Shown here one piece after another: positions 10,227 through 21,300 of a stretch of DNA of 64,000 bases. Origin of the DNA: Paracamarosporium sp. OC-R06-R3 (lineage: Eukaryota; Ascomycota; Dothideomycetes; Pleosporales; Didymosphaeriaceae). Positions within the stretch are counted from its first letter, which is position 1; the number at the start of each line of letters is the position of its first letter. The stretch lies in assembly GCA_019828545.1 (NCBI GenBank), contig JACVRA010000110.1, forward strand, positions 50,465-114,464, read 5' to 3'. Position numbers and translations under genes: made by a program. The notes beneath the pieces were generated by a model. The model was not told the DNA's origin. It saw only the letters and a list, made by a program, of their open reading frames with translations, and ran no database searches.

Positions 10227-11456
10227 TTTTGGTGGTGAGATCCCAGTGGGGTGACGCGGGGTTTGGGGTATATCGCAACGGGATTGGTTGGGTGGGAGAT
10301 GCAGTATAAGGTTCGAGACTATGCACCAAGCGCCAATGCCAGGGGTCGAGAAGTCGAGCAAGACCGCTGAGTGCAATAAAGAAGTCGTTTCCCTGTACCG
10401 TCATTAGCAGGCGCTAAGCTGTGTTGTTTGTTGTCGACAACGTGCCGTAGTACCTTTCCGGTTATGCATGCAATACCGCAAGCGCACACGAGCAGAACAA
10501 AGGAAACGAACTCTGGTAAGACGTTTTCTTAGTAAACTACATGCAAGCTGCCCGTGATAGCTGCTATAGACTATTTGAATCACCAAGAGGTATGATGACA
10601 TTGCTTGGCTGTGACGTACTGTCCAACGAGGGTCCAGGGACTTGCGGGGCTGGACTAACTACATGTGGGGCGCCATTAGCCGCTTCAGGCAGTCTGGGTG
10701 ATGATTGTCAATGCGATATCGTCGATTGCAGCGAATCTTAGATGAGCTTCGCCGCATTGCATGCATCGCGGGGTTTGGGAGAGGGCTGGACCGTCAAGGA
10801 GGGTCCTTTGTGAAGGTCATGCAGGGGCAATCACACAAGGATCCGATCACCAATGCGGCTGCTGAAGCAACGGGTGAGAGAGGAAACCAAACTCTTAGAC
10901 TTTGCATTGTTCAGAAAACGCGTTCTTCGTACAGGAATGTGGAGTAGGTTCAGATTGAAGTCCTTGATCAAGAGCATGAGGCCCACACCGCTTTTGAAGG
11001 CTCTTACGTCGTGGCTTGACTTCCCCTTGCAGCACCTGCATACTCCGGATCATGACGCTGGATCGGCAAGAGTATCTTCGCGAGCGCGTTGTGCGATCCT
11101 TCGATGTTGAGCATGACGCGTTTCTGCTTATCACCGGCCGCTGTGTGGTGGATGTGCGTCATTTCCTAGAACCAAGTGTTGCCAATAGGAGCCTTTCCCA
11201 TCAGCTGTTAAAAACATTGTCAGAACGAATGACTTTTACGGATTCATGTATGGAGGCTGAGTGGTCGTGAGTATGAACTGTTGAATATGGGCTGGATGAT
11301 TACCGGTTTTTTTTTTTGGGGGGGGGGGGGGGGAAGTAGGTGCATCTGAGCAGGAAATTGAAGTAAACTGGGTAATTTTAGGCAGCGTAATGCTATACGT
11401 ATCGTTCTCAACGCTATAATCTCAGTATTCAGCCAAGGCCCTTCTATAGTATCGAG
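10227..11456. other. Intergenic region containing a T11-G16 homopolymer
   Basis: This 1.2-kb stretch holds the promoter of the small acidic gene and the 3' side of the PARG gene. Several short open frames occur on the plus strand between 10541 and 11270. They overlap one another in different frames and lack recognisable content, so I do not call a gene. Confidence 0.45.
11307..11333 (+). repeat. Homopolymer pair, T11 then G16
   Basis: Eleven T at 11307-11317 run straight into sixteen G at 11318-11333. The G tract could form a G-quadruplex. Tracts of this kind are also common sites of sequencing or assembly length error, so the exact counts should not be trusted. Confidence 0.95.
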
Positions 11457-12896
11457 TTACGGGAACCGTCCTATCTCCGATAGAACCCAACCAAGAAACC
11501 CACCTTTCGGAAGGCCCAGGCCCTCAGCCGCCAGTAACAACCTTCGTACATCCTCAACTTTATACCCACGATCGCGAGCTAAGACTGAAAATCTCCCCAT
11601 CTTCCTTGCAAATTCTCGTCTCCCTTCCTCAAACGTTACCGTAAGAGCAGATCGTTCAACACTCGCCGCAAGCCACAGAATGAGCATCTTGACTTCCGGA
11701 TCGCCACCAAATGTCCCGCATCCCCACAGACCCGTGTATATCCGCGGATATCTCCTTGAGCTGAAGGCCACATGAGCCTTCGTCATCTCGCGTTCTATGT
11801 TGGTATGCTTAACGTCCAAACATTCTGACCCGTCATGCGAATCCAACTCCAGCGCGTCCATAAACAGCATTGTCCTGTCCCGCCATCTCTGTTTATGTTG
11901 CCCAGCATCATCCGTTTGTTCTCCTCTATGTGGGCTGATCAACTTGATCTGCCTCCCGTGACCGATCGTCTTCACCATCGCCTCGCATCCCCGCACGACC
12001 AACACCTGCAGATCGCCTAGAGGCGGCGTGACTAAGACGGCGGGACACGCCTCCGGTGTAGTGCCAACAAAGACTTCTTCCTGGGTAGCCGAACGCCCGA
12101 AGCCGACGAATCTATTGGCAGATATGACGACCGCATTGCCTTCTGTACCGAGGAAGTCTGCTTCCCCCGTCCTCTCGCTCATAGGCTCTAGCTCAACCTC
12201 TCCCAAAGCTACCCCTCGACCATACTCGTTCCTCTCACCGTCTCGAACCACACCGCTAACCCCTTCCTTCCCGTCCACCGACCGTGAAACCAACTCATAC
12301 GTTATCATCCAATCCTTATCCCCCAGCACCAACGGCGCCCCCGCAACCCTTTCAAAATAGCCCAACACAGCCGAGATATAAATCCCCGGCGCACTCACAT
12401 GCGGCTGTTCCCCCTGATACCAAAGCTCAAAGTTCTGATACCCCTCCTGCCACGGCGGCGCCGCCATCGTGCCCAGAAACTGATGAGCCACCAAACACCC
12501 AACCTGTTCGCGGCTAAACTGTAACCTCACAGTGCCACCCTCCTTGAGTATTGGAAGGCGCTGCTCAGGGAACAGTCGTGGCATGTCGAGCGCCAGACGC
12601 ACGATACGCGGCCAGAAGGATAGAAACGTGGTCTCATGCGCGAGGAGGCATGATTTTAGAGTGTTGTAGTCTGGCGGAGCGGTCCCGCGTAGCTCGATGG
12701 CGATGATTTCGAGTATGTTCGAAAGCGCAGCTATGGAAGTAGCAGGAGGGTCGAGGAGAGTGCTTAGCATGGACCAAAAGGGAACGTTGAGAGTATCTGA
12801 GTCTAGGAGGCCGAAGCGGTCCTGGCAGGTTATAGAGGGAGAAGACGGGAGGGTGTAGAGGTCTGGCCATTGCGAATTGGGCTTTGGATCGCGCAT
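11457..12896 (-). CDS. Poly(ADP-ribose) glycohydrolase (PARG family)
   Basis: A single exon encodes 479 residues. PARG removes poly(ADP-ribose) chains, mainly in the nucleus after DNA damage. The C-terminal GLWGCGTFGGDPEVKMLILW matches the PARG block that normally reads GNWGCGAFGGD-x2-LK. The catalytic loop reads ANRFVGFGRSATQEEVFVG, keeping the paired glutamates of the QEE signature. The N-terminal part fits the helical accessory domain of PARG. Two departures from the textbook signature (GGG-x6..8-QEE) are visible: the middle glycine is phenylalanine, and only four residues separate GFG from QEE. The protein is short beside animal PARG and lacks an obvious regulatory N-terminus, which is usual for fungal forms. 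Family call is firm; activity depends on how the altered loop behaves. Confidence 0.85.
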   Translation of the reverse strand: MRDPKPNSQWPDLYTLPSSPSITCQDRFGLLDSDTLNVPFWSMLSTLLDPPATSIAALSNILEIIAIELRGTAPPDYNTLKSCLLAHETTFLSFWPRIVRLALDMPRLFPEQRLPILKEGGTVRLQFSREQVGCLVAHQFLGTMAAPPWQEGYQNFELWYQGEQPHVSAPGIYISAVLGYFERVAGAPLVLGDKDWMITYELVSRSVDGKEGVSGVVRDGERNEYGRGVALGEVELEPMSERTGEADFLGTEGNAVVISANRFVGFGRSATQEEVFVGTTPEACPAVLVTPPLGDLQVLVVRGCEAMVKTIGHGRQIKLISPHRGEQTDDAGQHKQRWRDRTMLFMDALELDSHDGSECLDVKHTNIEREMTKAHVAFSSRRYPRIYTGLWGCGTFGGDPEVKMLILWLAASVERSALTVTFEEGRREFARKMGRFSVLARDRGYKVEDVRRLLLAAEGLGLPKGGFLGWVLSEIGRFP

Positions 12897-13667
12897 CGTG
12901 AGCCCTTCGTTTCTTTCTACGTGCGTATTTAGGTTAAGTGATTGTATTTCGTCTAGATTGCGAGCGATGAGTTGCTGGGGTCAACAGTTCATCAACCGTC
13001 TTAGCTGTACACTATTAAAGTAAATTCTACTCAAGGACCGTGTACTTAGCTAGAACAATGGGAATCATTTGAGTTTGTAGGATCTTCTTCCAAGCGTTGA
13101 TGACAAGGAGACGGTTCGCCTTAGCGTCGTGCTGCTCGTATTGCCAACCTAGTTAACGCGTTAAGGGCGCCGCGAAGGGCGCTTCAAATACAAACGCACC
13201 GCACAAGCGCGCAGGCGCAGGGTAGAATGTCCGATATTTCTCAACGGTACTATCGTCACAAGAGTCAGACCATGTATGATCTTGCACCTTGTGCAACCTG
13301 CTCCCAATGCCTAAGACAATGACGGGAACAAGCAATCACGGGCCGGGCTGAGGCTCTACAACAGTAGCTATGAAGATAATAATCAGATACTTTTTTTTAT
13401 CTTTCAAGCGAAAAACTTCGAACTTCAAGACTCGATGTTTGACAAGGCTCATGCAGAACCCTTATGCAGCGAACCTGTATTGACTACACATAATATACAT
13501 TTTTCGCCAGAGCAGGAGTCGCCATCCAAAATGTAAATGCCACCATAAAAAACCTCGCTCCGACTATGCTTCGTTTTGGGCCCTCTATAGTACAGCTAGC
13601 GGTTCGCCTTTCCGCAGACTTCTACATGCGCGTTTGTTTCTTTTGCACATTTAAAGCTATCGTTTCT
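12897..13667. other. Intergenic region
   Basis: About 770 bp lie between the PARG start and the MIA40 stop. The PARG-proximal half is presumably its promoter. Poly-T tracts lie near 13390. No gene, RNA or repeat was recognised. Confidence 0.45.
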
Positions 13668-14734
13668 TTACTTCTTTCCTACCGAAGCGTCGGACGCATC
13701 GTGTGCTGCTCTTGGGACGAGCTCTTCGCTTTCGCTCGTAGGCTCATGATCTTGCTTCACCTGTTCGGTTGCCTTGTTGGCGCGCTCTGTCTCGTCACTG
13801 GGTCGGTATTCCCTGGGTACGAGGCTAGAGTCGTTCTTACTCGTCGAAGAAGCCTTAAGAGGATTGGAGGTGGACGGTGTCTCATGGTCACTGACATCAG
13901 TGCTAGAAGTCTCCGCTACTGCATTCACAGGTGCTCCGTCCGCCGGAATATCATCCTCGTCATCCTCGGCATCAGATTCGAGCTCTGAGCCGTACACTTC
14001 AGGGTACTTGCGGAAGCAGCCTTGCATGTCCCTACTCGCAGTCAGCATCCCTGTTTCGTTCGTTTCCAGAAGAGGGCGACTCTTACTTGAACTTCTCAAT
14101 ACAATCCATTCCCTTCGGCTCCTCGGTGCTGTACACGAAGCAACTGAATGCAGCCTTGAATTCCTCTCCACAAGGCCCGTCAGCCATGCCGCCCAAGCAT
14201 GGACAATCCCAGTTGATCTCGCCAGTCTCAGGGTTGAAAGCGCCCTGTTGTCCTGCCTCCTCTTCCAGCTCTTCCACGCTTCCCGCTGTAGCGACGGTGT
14301 CATTTGCCTCAGCGGCTGCCTCTTTCTGCTGTTGTGCCTGCTGTTGTGCCGCTAATTGAGCTGCAATGGCTTCCTGCTCTGCTTTTCGCTTGAGGCGAGC
14401 TGCAGATACATCTTCGATGGTGGGGAGTTGCTCGGTCTCATCTGCGATGGGAAGCGCTGCCACGGCGTCTGCAATAGACTGATTAGCCTACTAGTTGTGT
14501 TGCCACTTTCATTCTCCTGCATCACTCACGTCTTGGCTCCTCCGCCCAAACGTCCGTAGTGTTGTAGTAGTATATTATAGCACCGGCAGCGCCTACGCGT
14601 GCGAACAAGCTCTTCCAACTTCTTGACTTCTGCGTCGGGGGTGCCGTGGAGATGAACCGTCGCGCGGGCGCAGCGGCGCGAGGAGCGGCACGCGCCGCAT
14701 TAGAGGCAATTAATCGGGTCGCAGGCCGGAACAT
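13668..14734 (-). CDS. MIA40: Mitochondrial intermembrane space import and assembly protein Mia40
   Basis: Exons 14734-14530, 14468-14087 and 14031-13668 (316 residues), with introns of 61 and 55 nt. Mia40 is the oxidoreductase receptor that traps and oxidises small cysteine-motif proteins in the intermembrane space, working with Erv1. The N-terminus ([20 protein letters not shown]) is an Arg/Ala-rich presequence, followed by a short hydrophobic anchor ([11 protein letters not shown]). The core has the redox motif CPC and two twin Cx9C motifs: [11 protein letters not shown] and C-IEKFKDMQG-C. The second is completed only after splicing intron 2, which supports the model. A Gln/Ala-rich coiled linker precedes the core. 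The long Ser/Glu-rich acidic tail is typical of filamentous fungal Mia40. Confidence 0.95.
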
Positions 14735-15513
14735 TGTGCTGAACGAAAGGAAAAAGGGAAGAAGAGGAGAAGAATGGAAAACGGGGTCGTTGGCGTGGAG
14801 AGCTAGTCCGCGTTGTCGTCCGTATGTCAAAAGTTCATCATTGACGATCCTCGGACCTGCATTTCTAATCGGGAGCTTAACCAAAGGGGAAAGCGCGACT
14901 CGTAAATCACGTGCGCCGCTTTCGCCCTCTAGGTTCATCCAATGCAAAGCACACAGTGGACATATCACACTGGTACACAAAGACAAAATGAGTATCAATC
15001 TCTTGAATTCTTCTCCGCCATGCTAGGTCACGCCCAAGACAAAACCCTCAAGGGTATAGTAAAAAGCTACACAAAGCCGCTTAACGCCAAGCAAAACCTC
15101 CTCTTGGCTCCAAACAAGATCCAAGAGAGGGGATAAAAGAACCATATCATACACAATAACCGGAGAGAAATCATCCCTGTTAGCTTTCCAAAGACACAAC
15201 TGCCAAGACTGGAGCCGTGGGTGAGAACATAAGAAGGACAAAGTTTCGTTCATAGCATCGTGCGTCCGGTGAAGTCGCTCCCGTGGCTCAATTTGTGTAC
15301 TCCATGCAGATTCTGCGCATGTACAAAGAATCGAAGTAGAAGCGGTCCAGCTGTCGTGGATGTTGGACAATAGAAGTGAAGAGATCGTCGACCGTAGCAT
15401 GGCCAGCAATCGTTGATCGAGGAATTACTACAAGTTGTTCAACGAAATGCGAAGCAAGTGCATCGCTCAAAGGGTTCATGATCCCAGGAAAAGTTGAGCA
15501 GTCACCGGTCAGG
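14735..15513. other. Intergenic region, MIA40 promoter and LIM-RhoGAP 3' side
   Basis: About 780 bp. The MIA40-proximal part should carry its promoter. The remainder fits a 3' UTR for the upstream LIM-RhoGAP gene. A 128-codon open frame at 15023-15409 (minus) lies here but shows no domain and ignores the clear stop of the neighbouring gene. Confidence 0.45.
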
Positions 15514-18500
15514 TCACTCCTCGTCAAAGAAAATGTTTTTGTGATCTTCAAGAAGCGCTTGGACGGCGTTCCGTTGAGCTTGCATGTCAGTCAACTCCCG
15601 GTTTATATCCGTCGGACGCATAATCGTCGGGGCAAAAACAACGGCGAGATTGAGCGGCGTCATCTAGATAGAAGTTAGGATAGTACCGTTAGAATAGGAT
15701 ATGGCATACTTACCAGATTGTCGTTCGAGTGCTGGATGACACGAGACAAATGAAAGGTCAAGAACTGGATCGTATCGTGGTGTGCGCGAGGAATCTCGTT
15801 GATAGCGGCACGCAAGGCCTTCGCTCGCTGCTCTGGAACCTCAATCGCGCCAGCGTCCAAAAATTGATCGTATACAGCATATGTGATCAGGGGCGTCGGC
15901 AGACGACGGAAGTAGTTTTTCAGAGTTGAGGTGACGGCATGGATGTCTAGGTCAGGGTCTGAGATGTCAAACTCATCGTTGTTTTCGAACCCGCTCTTGA
16001 CTTGGTTGACCTGAGACGAACCACCACTCTTGCGGTAGATACCCTCAACGTCCATGCCCCGTGCCTCCACTTCTTCGATGCAACGACTGACGATTGCAGG
16101 AATCATTCTCTTTTCGAAATCACATCGCGAGCTCAAATCCGACCCGAACAGCACCGAAGCGTCGACCAAGTTAGTGCTGCTGTTTTCATGCTGCATCGGC
16201 TTCAACCTATCCTTAGGATTGTTGGTGGCACCCTTGCCACCGAACCAGCCTCGCGGTGTAGCTTCCTCTTTACTCTTGAGCGAACTCGACATGGAGGCGA
16301 AGTCTGGTTGGGTGTGTGTAGACCCGTACGGAGTGCCAATGACTTTGATGTTCATTTCGTCCGCCGGTTTAGATTCGGTCGGACCGAATGCTCCTTTGAA
16401 GCCTTTCGTGACGTTCTTTGTGATTGCCTGACCACCTTTCTTCCAATTGGAGAACGCTTTGGCCTTCCCGGTCTTGCGGATGTTGACGACTTGGGGTTGC
16501 GCCAGTGTAGCTTCGCTGTCTGCTTCGTGTAGATTCGAGTAGGATGGCTCATGCATGACCTCTCGGGTGTCAACAGATATATCAGACTTTCCACCTTTAT
16601 GGTTCGTGCTATAAATGCCTAGGCCATTCGCCGGCGACCGTGCGGCATCGATTGATTGATTGCCAATGTGCTGCTTGTTGGTTTTGAGTGTAGACTGGAT
16701 CGACTCAATGAGGTTTTGATTCATGTCTGCAAGCTTTTTGTTCTGCGCGCTCAAAGATTCATACTCTTGGAAACCTTTGTCCTTCATCTGGATCAGATTG
16801 GATATTTCATCAGTGAGGGCCGTGCGCTTCGAAATGAGCTCCTCGATCTGGCCACCAAGCTGGTCCTTGAGCTTCTGTAGCGAACTTGCAAAATCTCGCA
16901 AAATGTCCGACTTCAGCTGGTGTATGTCCATAGTAGACCCGCTGTTCTCTTTGGCTTTCTTCAGATGTTCGGTCATGATCTCCAACTCGCGAATGACCAT
17001 CTCACGCTGGGTGTCGAGAACGGCGATGGTGTTTCGCTTTTCCCTCAGCATTGTATTGGCCTGTTTGATATCGGCAGCGCTGTGCACGGTCTCTTGCAAG
17101 CCATTCTTCTCGGCCTCGAGTTCAGCAATCCTTTGTTGCGCCCGGCGAAGCTCATTTCTCAGATTCACTGCCTCTTCGTTCGAGTTTGGCGACGCAATGG
17201 TTGGGCTGCTGATGTCTATGGAACCATTAGTTGGCCATTTCTTGTGTCCGTGTCCACGAGAGGTTATCGAGCCGCGGTCACTATGACTCCGGCCATGGCC
17301 TTTCATAGCATTGGAGACCTTTCTTAGCACACCGCCTTCTTTCTCATGACCTTCCTGGTTCGAAAGTAAACGCGCAAAGTCCTCATCCATGGAGAAGTCA
17401 CCTTGCGCGCTGTAGCGAGGCAGGCCACCAGTAGAGTAGAGCGTGTTAGAGCCATCACTCTGCATGGTACTGACGGATTCGGATGTTTTGTGGTTCTGCA
17501 GCGGTGGAGGAGGTTGAGGAGGTGCACGCGGTGACACGAAAGTATCGGTGGACGGCGGCGGGCGTCTCCCTGCCGAGCGCTGAGGTGGAACTGGGGGGTC
17601 CATCATGTCTCTATCATTTGTGCCGTTAGTTCCATAAATACCATTTTGCGAACTGTATGCGGAGGTAGCGGATGGCTTCCGCTCGACTTGGGACATTGTG
17701 GGAGTAGTCGGAGAAGTGGCAGAGACTTCTTTCCTGGATGTCGAAGCAGATGGTTTCATGGAAGAATTAGCAAGGGAGTCACCGCGTGTGGGTCGTTCAA
17801 CTTGTGGTCGTTGCTGGGTCGAACCGAAGGATGAGCTCGACGTGGTAGACGAATCGTCACGGCTAACTTGAGCATCCAGCTTCCCAGCCGCATCGGCGGG
17901 TGGGTTTGCGAGCCTCCCAGCCAAATCTGCAGGGGGAGAGCCACGAGAAGGCGACTGAGCGGTAGAATTCTTTCTCGCCTCCGCCCTCTTATTCTTGGGG
18001 ACCTCCTGAAGCTTAAAAGCCTCCGAGGATTGCGATGGAGCAGGCGACGCATGCTGGCTACGAGTTCGGTCGGTAGTAACAGCGGGGGACTCGCCCGAGT
18101 TCTCCTTTCGCTTCCGAAGCGTGTCTACAAGTTGTTCTGACGGTTGTCTGCCCTTCTCTTGATACGCAATATGCGGGCTCGTCGGCTGACGCTCTGCGGA
18201 TGCCGACCGAGACCTGTTCTCCTTGAGCATTTCTCTGTGGCCACCCACAGGACGGTTGAAGTAGTCACGACCAGACTTTGCATCGGCTCCTCTACCGTGT
18301 GTCTTGTTGATTGGAGACGGCCCGGGAGCGGGATTCGGGTCCAGCGCGAAGGGAAGTAGGATGCCGTTGTCGTCACCAGTGTCAGACGCTTCGGACTGGT
18401 TTGTCTCTTTGTAAGTGCTTGCGGGCAGTGTTACGTTATCTGTGTGACACTCGTTAGTGAGGTGTTCAGCATGCAAGCAATCGCGGCGTGAGTTGGAGGC

Positions 18501-19265
18501 AACGAAAAAGCGCGTACCCCTACGGGCATCATTCTGCGAAGCGGGGGATGCTTCACGCCTGAGGTTAGCAGAGGACTCGTTCCGCCGAGACTGGGGCGGC
18601 CTAGGAGACACGTCAGTGGTTGTGGGCTCCGAGAAGACATCGGACGGCGTATCAATGTCAGGCGTGAACTGGGTCGCAGCGCTCGGGGGCAAGGCGGGCA
18701 ACGACTTGTCTACTTTTGGTTGTGCCGAAGAGGATGGTTTTTTGGTCTTCTTGCGCCGGCGTGCCATGAGCGACTCGTGGCATGACATGCAGAAGATGCC
18801 CTGCGAGGTGCGGGCATAGCGCAGGTTCTCGATCTTGCGCTTGCAGTTCCTGCATCGGAAGCAGTTTGCGCAAAAGGCCTGGTCGCCGGTCAGGATGGCC
18901 AAGTCTTCGATCTTGTTGCCGCAGTGGTTGCAGCTGTATGTGCAGTTGTTGCAGATCAGCGAGCCGTCGCCGAGAAGCAGCAGGTTCGCGTCCGAGTCGA
19001 GGAGGGTGCCGCACGTGTTGCAGCGGAAGCAGTCGATGTGCCATCGGTTGCCCGCTGTCGCACGTCAGTCAGTAGGCGCGGGCGTCTCGCGGTAGGGAGC
19101 ATACCTAGCTCGAAGGCCTTTCCTTCCTCGAGGATCTGCGGGGGCGTTAGAGCGGAGCGAGACGCGGGCGATAGGGCTTGTTCCTACCTCACCGCATCCC
19201 TTGCACGGATACACGACATCGTCCTGGTCCAGCGGCGACTCTGGATAGCCCCCGGGCGAGTCCAT
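15514..19265 (-). CDS. LIM-domain Rho GTPase-activating protein (Rga1/Rga2-like)
   Basis: Proposed exons: 19265-19188, 19135-19105, 19054-18518, 18439-15714 and 15663-15514 (1173 residues). Introns are 52, 50, 78 and 50 nt. Two N-terminal LIM zinc-binding domains begin at C21/C24 and end near residue 130, with blocks HIDCFRCNTCG and CNHCGNKI. A long Ser/Pro-rich disordered region follows, then a coiled coil (about residues 650-780, NLRNELRRAQQRIAELEAEK). The C-terminal RhoGAP domain has its catalytic arginine finger in EGIYRKSGG, near residue 1018. Relatives down-regulate Cdc42/Rho at polarity sites and septa. The last exon is needed to complete the GAP domain. The 78-nt intron at 18517-18440 is in frame without a stop, so retention would add 26 residues. 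The tiny 31-nt exon 2 is supported by the LIM sequence it restores. Confidence 0.88.
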
Positions 19266-21300
19266 GGCGCCCTAGAGAACGAGAGCGGGCTGCGGGCGCG
19301 GCAGCGACAGGAGGGCGGCGGGTGCCAGGGGCGGCGGCGGCGGCGGCGGCGGTGATGGCGGTGGTGGTTGTGGTGGGGAGCGAGGCGAGGAGGTCGACGA
19401 GGGCGAGGGACCCTGAGGTTGTCGGAGAGACGCCAGCAGCGCACACAGGACCGGCGGCCGTGCAACGCGTGTCGTCAACGGGCGAGGAATGCAGGGCGGC
19501 GGGAAGCTGTCGACAGCAGAGGAGCGACGTCTCGGCGAGTGCATTCGCTGTCCACTTGCCCCCCTCCCGCGAAGTGGAGCCCGGCCAATGGGTGCAGCAG
19601 TGCGGCAGTCCAGCCAGACTTGGGGCCCAGGGTCCGGCTGCACAATTGCAGTATAACTAGGCGGCACACCCGCCAGACCAGATTCTTCAGCTCAGCCGCA
19701 ACGCCGACACTTGAAACGCCTGTCCTGCTGCCGGACCTGGCTGCCAAGGCCTCGCCGTCGAGGACCGCGTCGGTGGAGTGGTCCATGTCCACCAGTCTGC
19801 TTCACTCGACGGCGAGAAGCGAGCGAACCCCCAGAAAGCACAATCCTTCCAGGGACGCCCTAAAATAGACGGCCGGTATCGATAATAGACAACAGCCAGA
19901 TGCGACGACGACGCGGCCGCAGCATAGCATCAGCTCTCGTCATCGCCGCCATCGCCGTCTGCCAGCGGCATTGTCTGCACCACTCGACCCATGTTTCATC
20001 TTCATCAGTGCGTCTGAACGCTGCCGAACGCGCCTACACGTGTCTTCGAGCCTGGCCGCCTGAGCCTGCCTTACCTCATCCGCAGGAGATTGAAGGGCCG
20101 TCTGCAATATGCGCGTCACGGCCTCGTGCACACGAGCACCGCAGCTGCAATCTCACCTGTATGAAATGCACCCTGCCGCTCGTTTGGGAAATACACACGC
20201 CCATCCTCCTCCCACCATCTCGGCAAGCCTGTCTGATACCCGTGGCTCCGAGAGCATCACGCGCTTTGTTTCATGTTGCCGGCGGATGAACGTCTCCTGA
20301 ACGGCCCAGCCTTTCGGGCTTGCAACCCCCAGAAAACATCGTACCCACTTTCTCGCGACCTTCCCTTCCCGAACATGTGCCTTGGACTAGCCGCGCACTG
20401 CAAACTACGCATGCTGTGTCCTCGAGTCCCATTCTCTGCCACTGCTACCGTCGCACCTGCTACGGAATCATTTCGCATCCATCTTCAGGCCCTGGCCCCG
20501 ACATCTGTGGAGAAATCTCCGACAAGCCACTAGCCAATTGCGTTCCCGGCAGGCGTTCTCGCGGCTGACTGCAGCATCCAAGGTCCCTGTGACAGGTAAA
20601 CAGTCTTCGGTAGAATTTACTGTCCTCCGTGGCTTATAACACGGACTCTCGTGTTTTCACTTCCGTGCTGCAGCAATCTCTAGTAGCACTTGATAGTAGG
20701 GTAGGCATGCATCGTTCAAACAGCGCCACTAAACCTTGGCGTCACCACAACCATGCATACCATCAAATACTACAACCAACTTACCCGGGCCCCTGCAGTG
20801 CTCCTTCCGCGGCGTCTGTCACACGCAAGCATATGTCTGCTATTGTTACCAAAGACAACCTATCCGTGATTACCAAACTCATACGCTGACAGAGCCAAAG
20901 CCACTACTATCAACCAGCAATACTAGTCCTGCTGATGTTGGAAGTGGCTTCTAATAATACGAACATAGCATCGGTACGCCTCTTCTGTTCTAGACCGTTT
21001 GCATCGCCCGGATCTTAGCGCTCTATTCCAGGGCCACTATGTGACCATCAAGCTAGAACAGTTCGTCCGAGCTTCTGCGAGACTTTGAGCACCAACAGTC
21101 ACCTAACCTGTTTTGTTCTGCAATCGAGCACGGTGTTCACTAGTACTTCAGTTCCTAGCTACAACAGTTCAGGTATCGCAATTCAAGCACAGAAGATGAA
21201 TGAGCAAACACCAGGTCTAAAAGTCTAATGGCAAAGTTGAACATTAGCTCCCTCCTACTACCACTCCATTACAAAGATTACTGTAACAACACACAACTCT
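19266..21300. other. Two-kilobase gene-free region upstream of the LIM-RhoGAP
   Basis: The first 200 bp upstream of the LIM-RhoGAP start are extremely GC-rich, with a GGC-type simple repeat near 19330-19360. The rest is pyrimidine-rich on the plus strand. Many overlapping open frames are present on both strands, but none has consistent coding character. A long 5' leader or regulatory region for the RhoGAP gene is the likeliest content; the 300 bp before 21300 are 3' flank of the acetyltransferase gene. Confidence 0.5.

Noticed and set aside
15023..15409. 128-codon minus-strand frame downstream of the LIM-RhoGAP
   Set aside because: It lies just past the natural RhoGAP stop, has no domain, and fits a 3' UTR.
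19178..19868. Overlapping plus- and minus-strand frames upstream of the LIM-RhoGAP
   Set aside because: They come from GC-rich simple sequence (GGC repeats) where stops are rare. Frames on both strands are equally open and have no domain.
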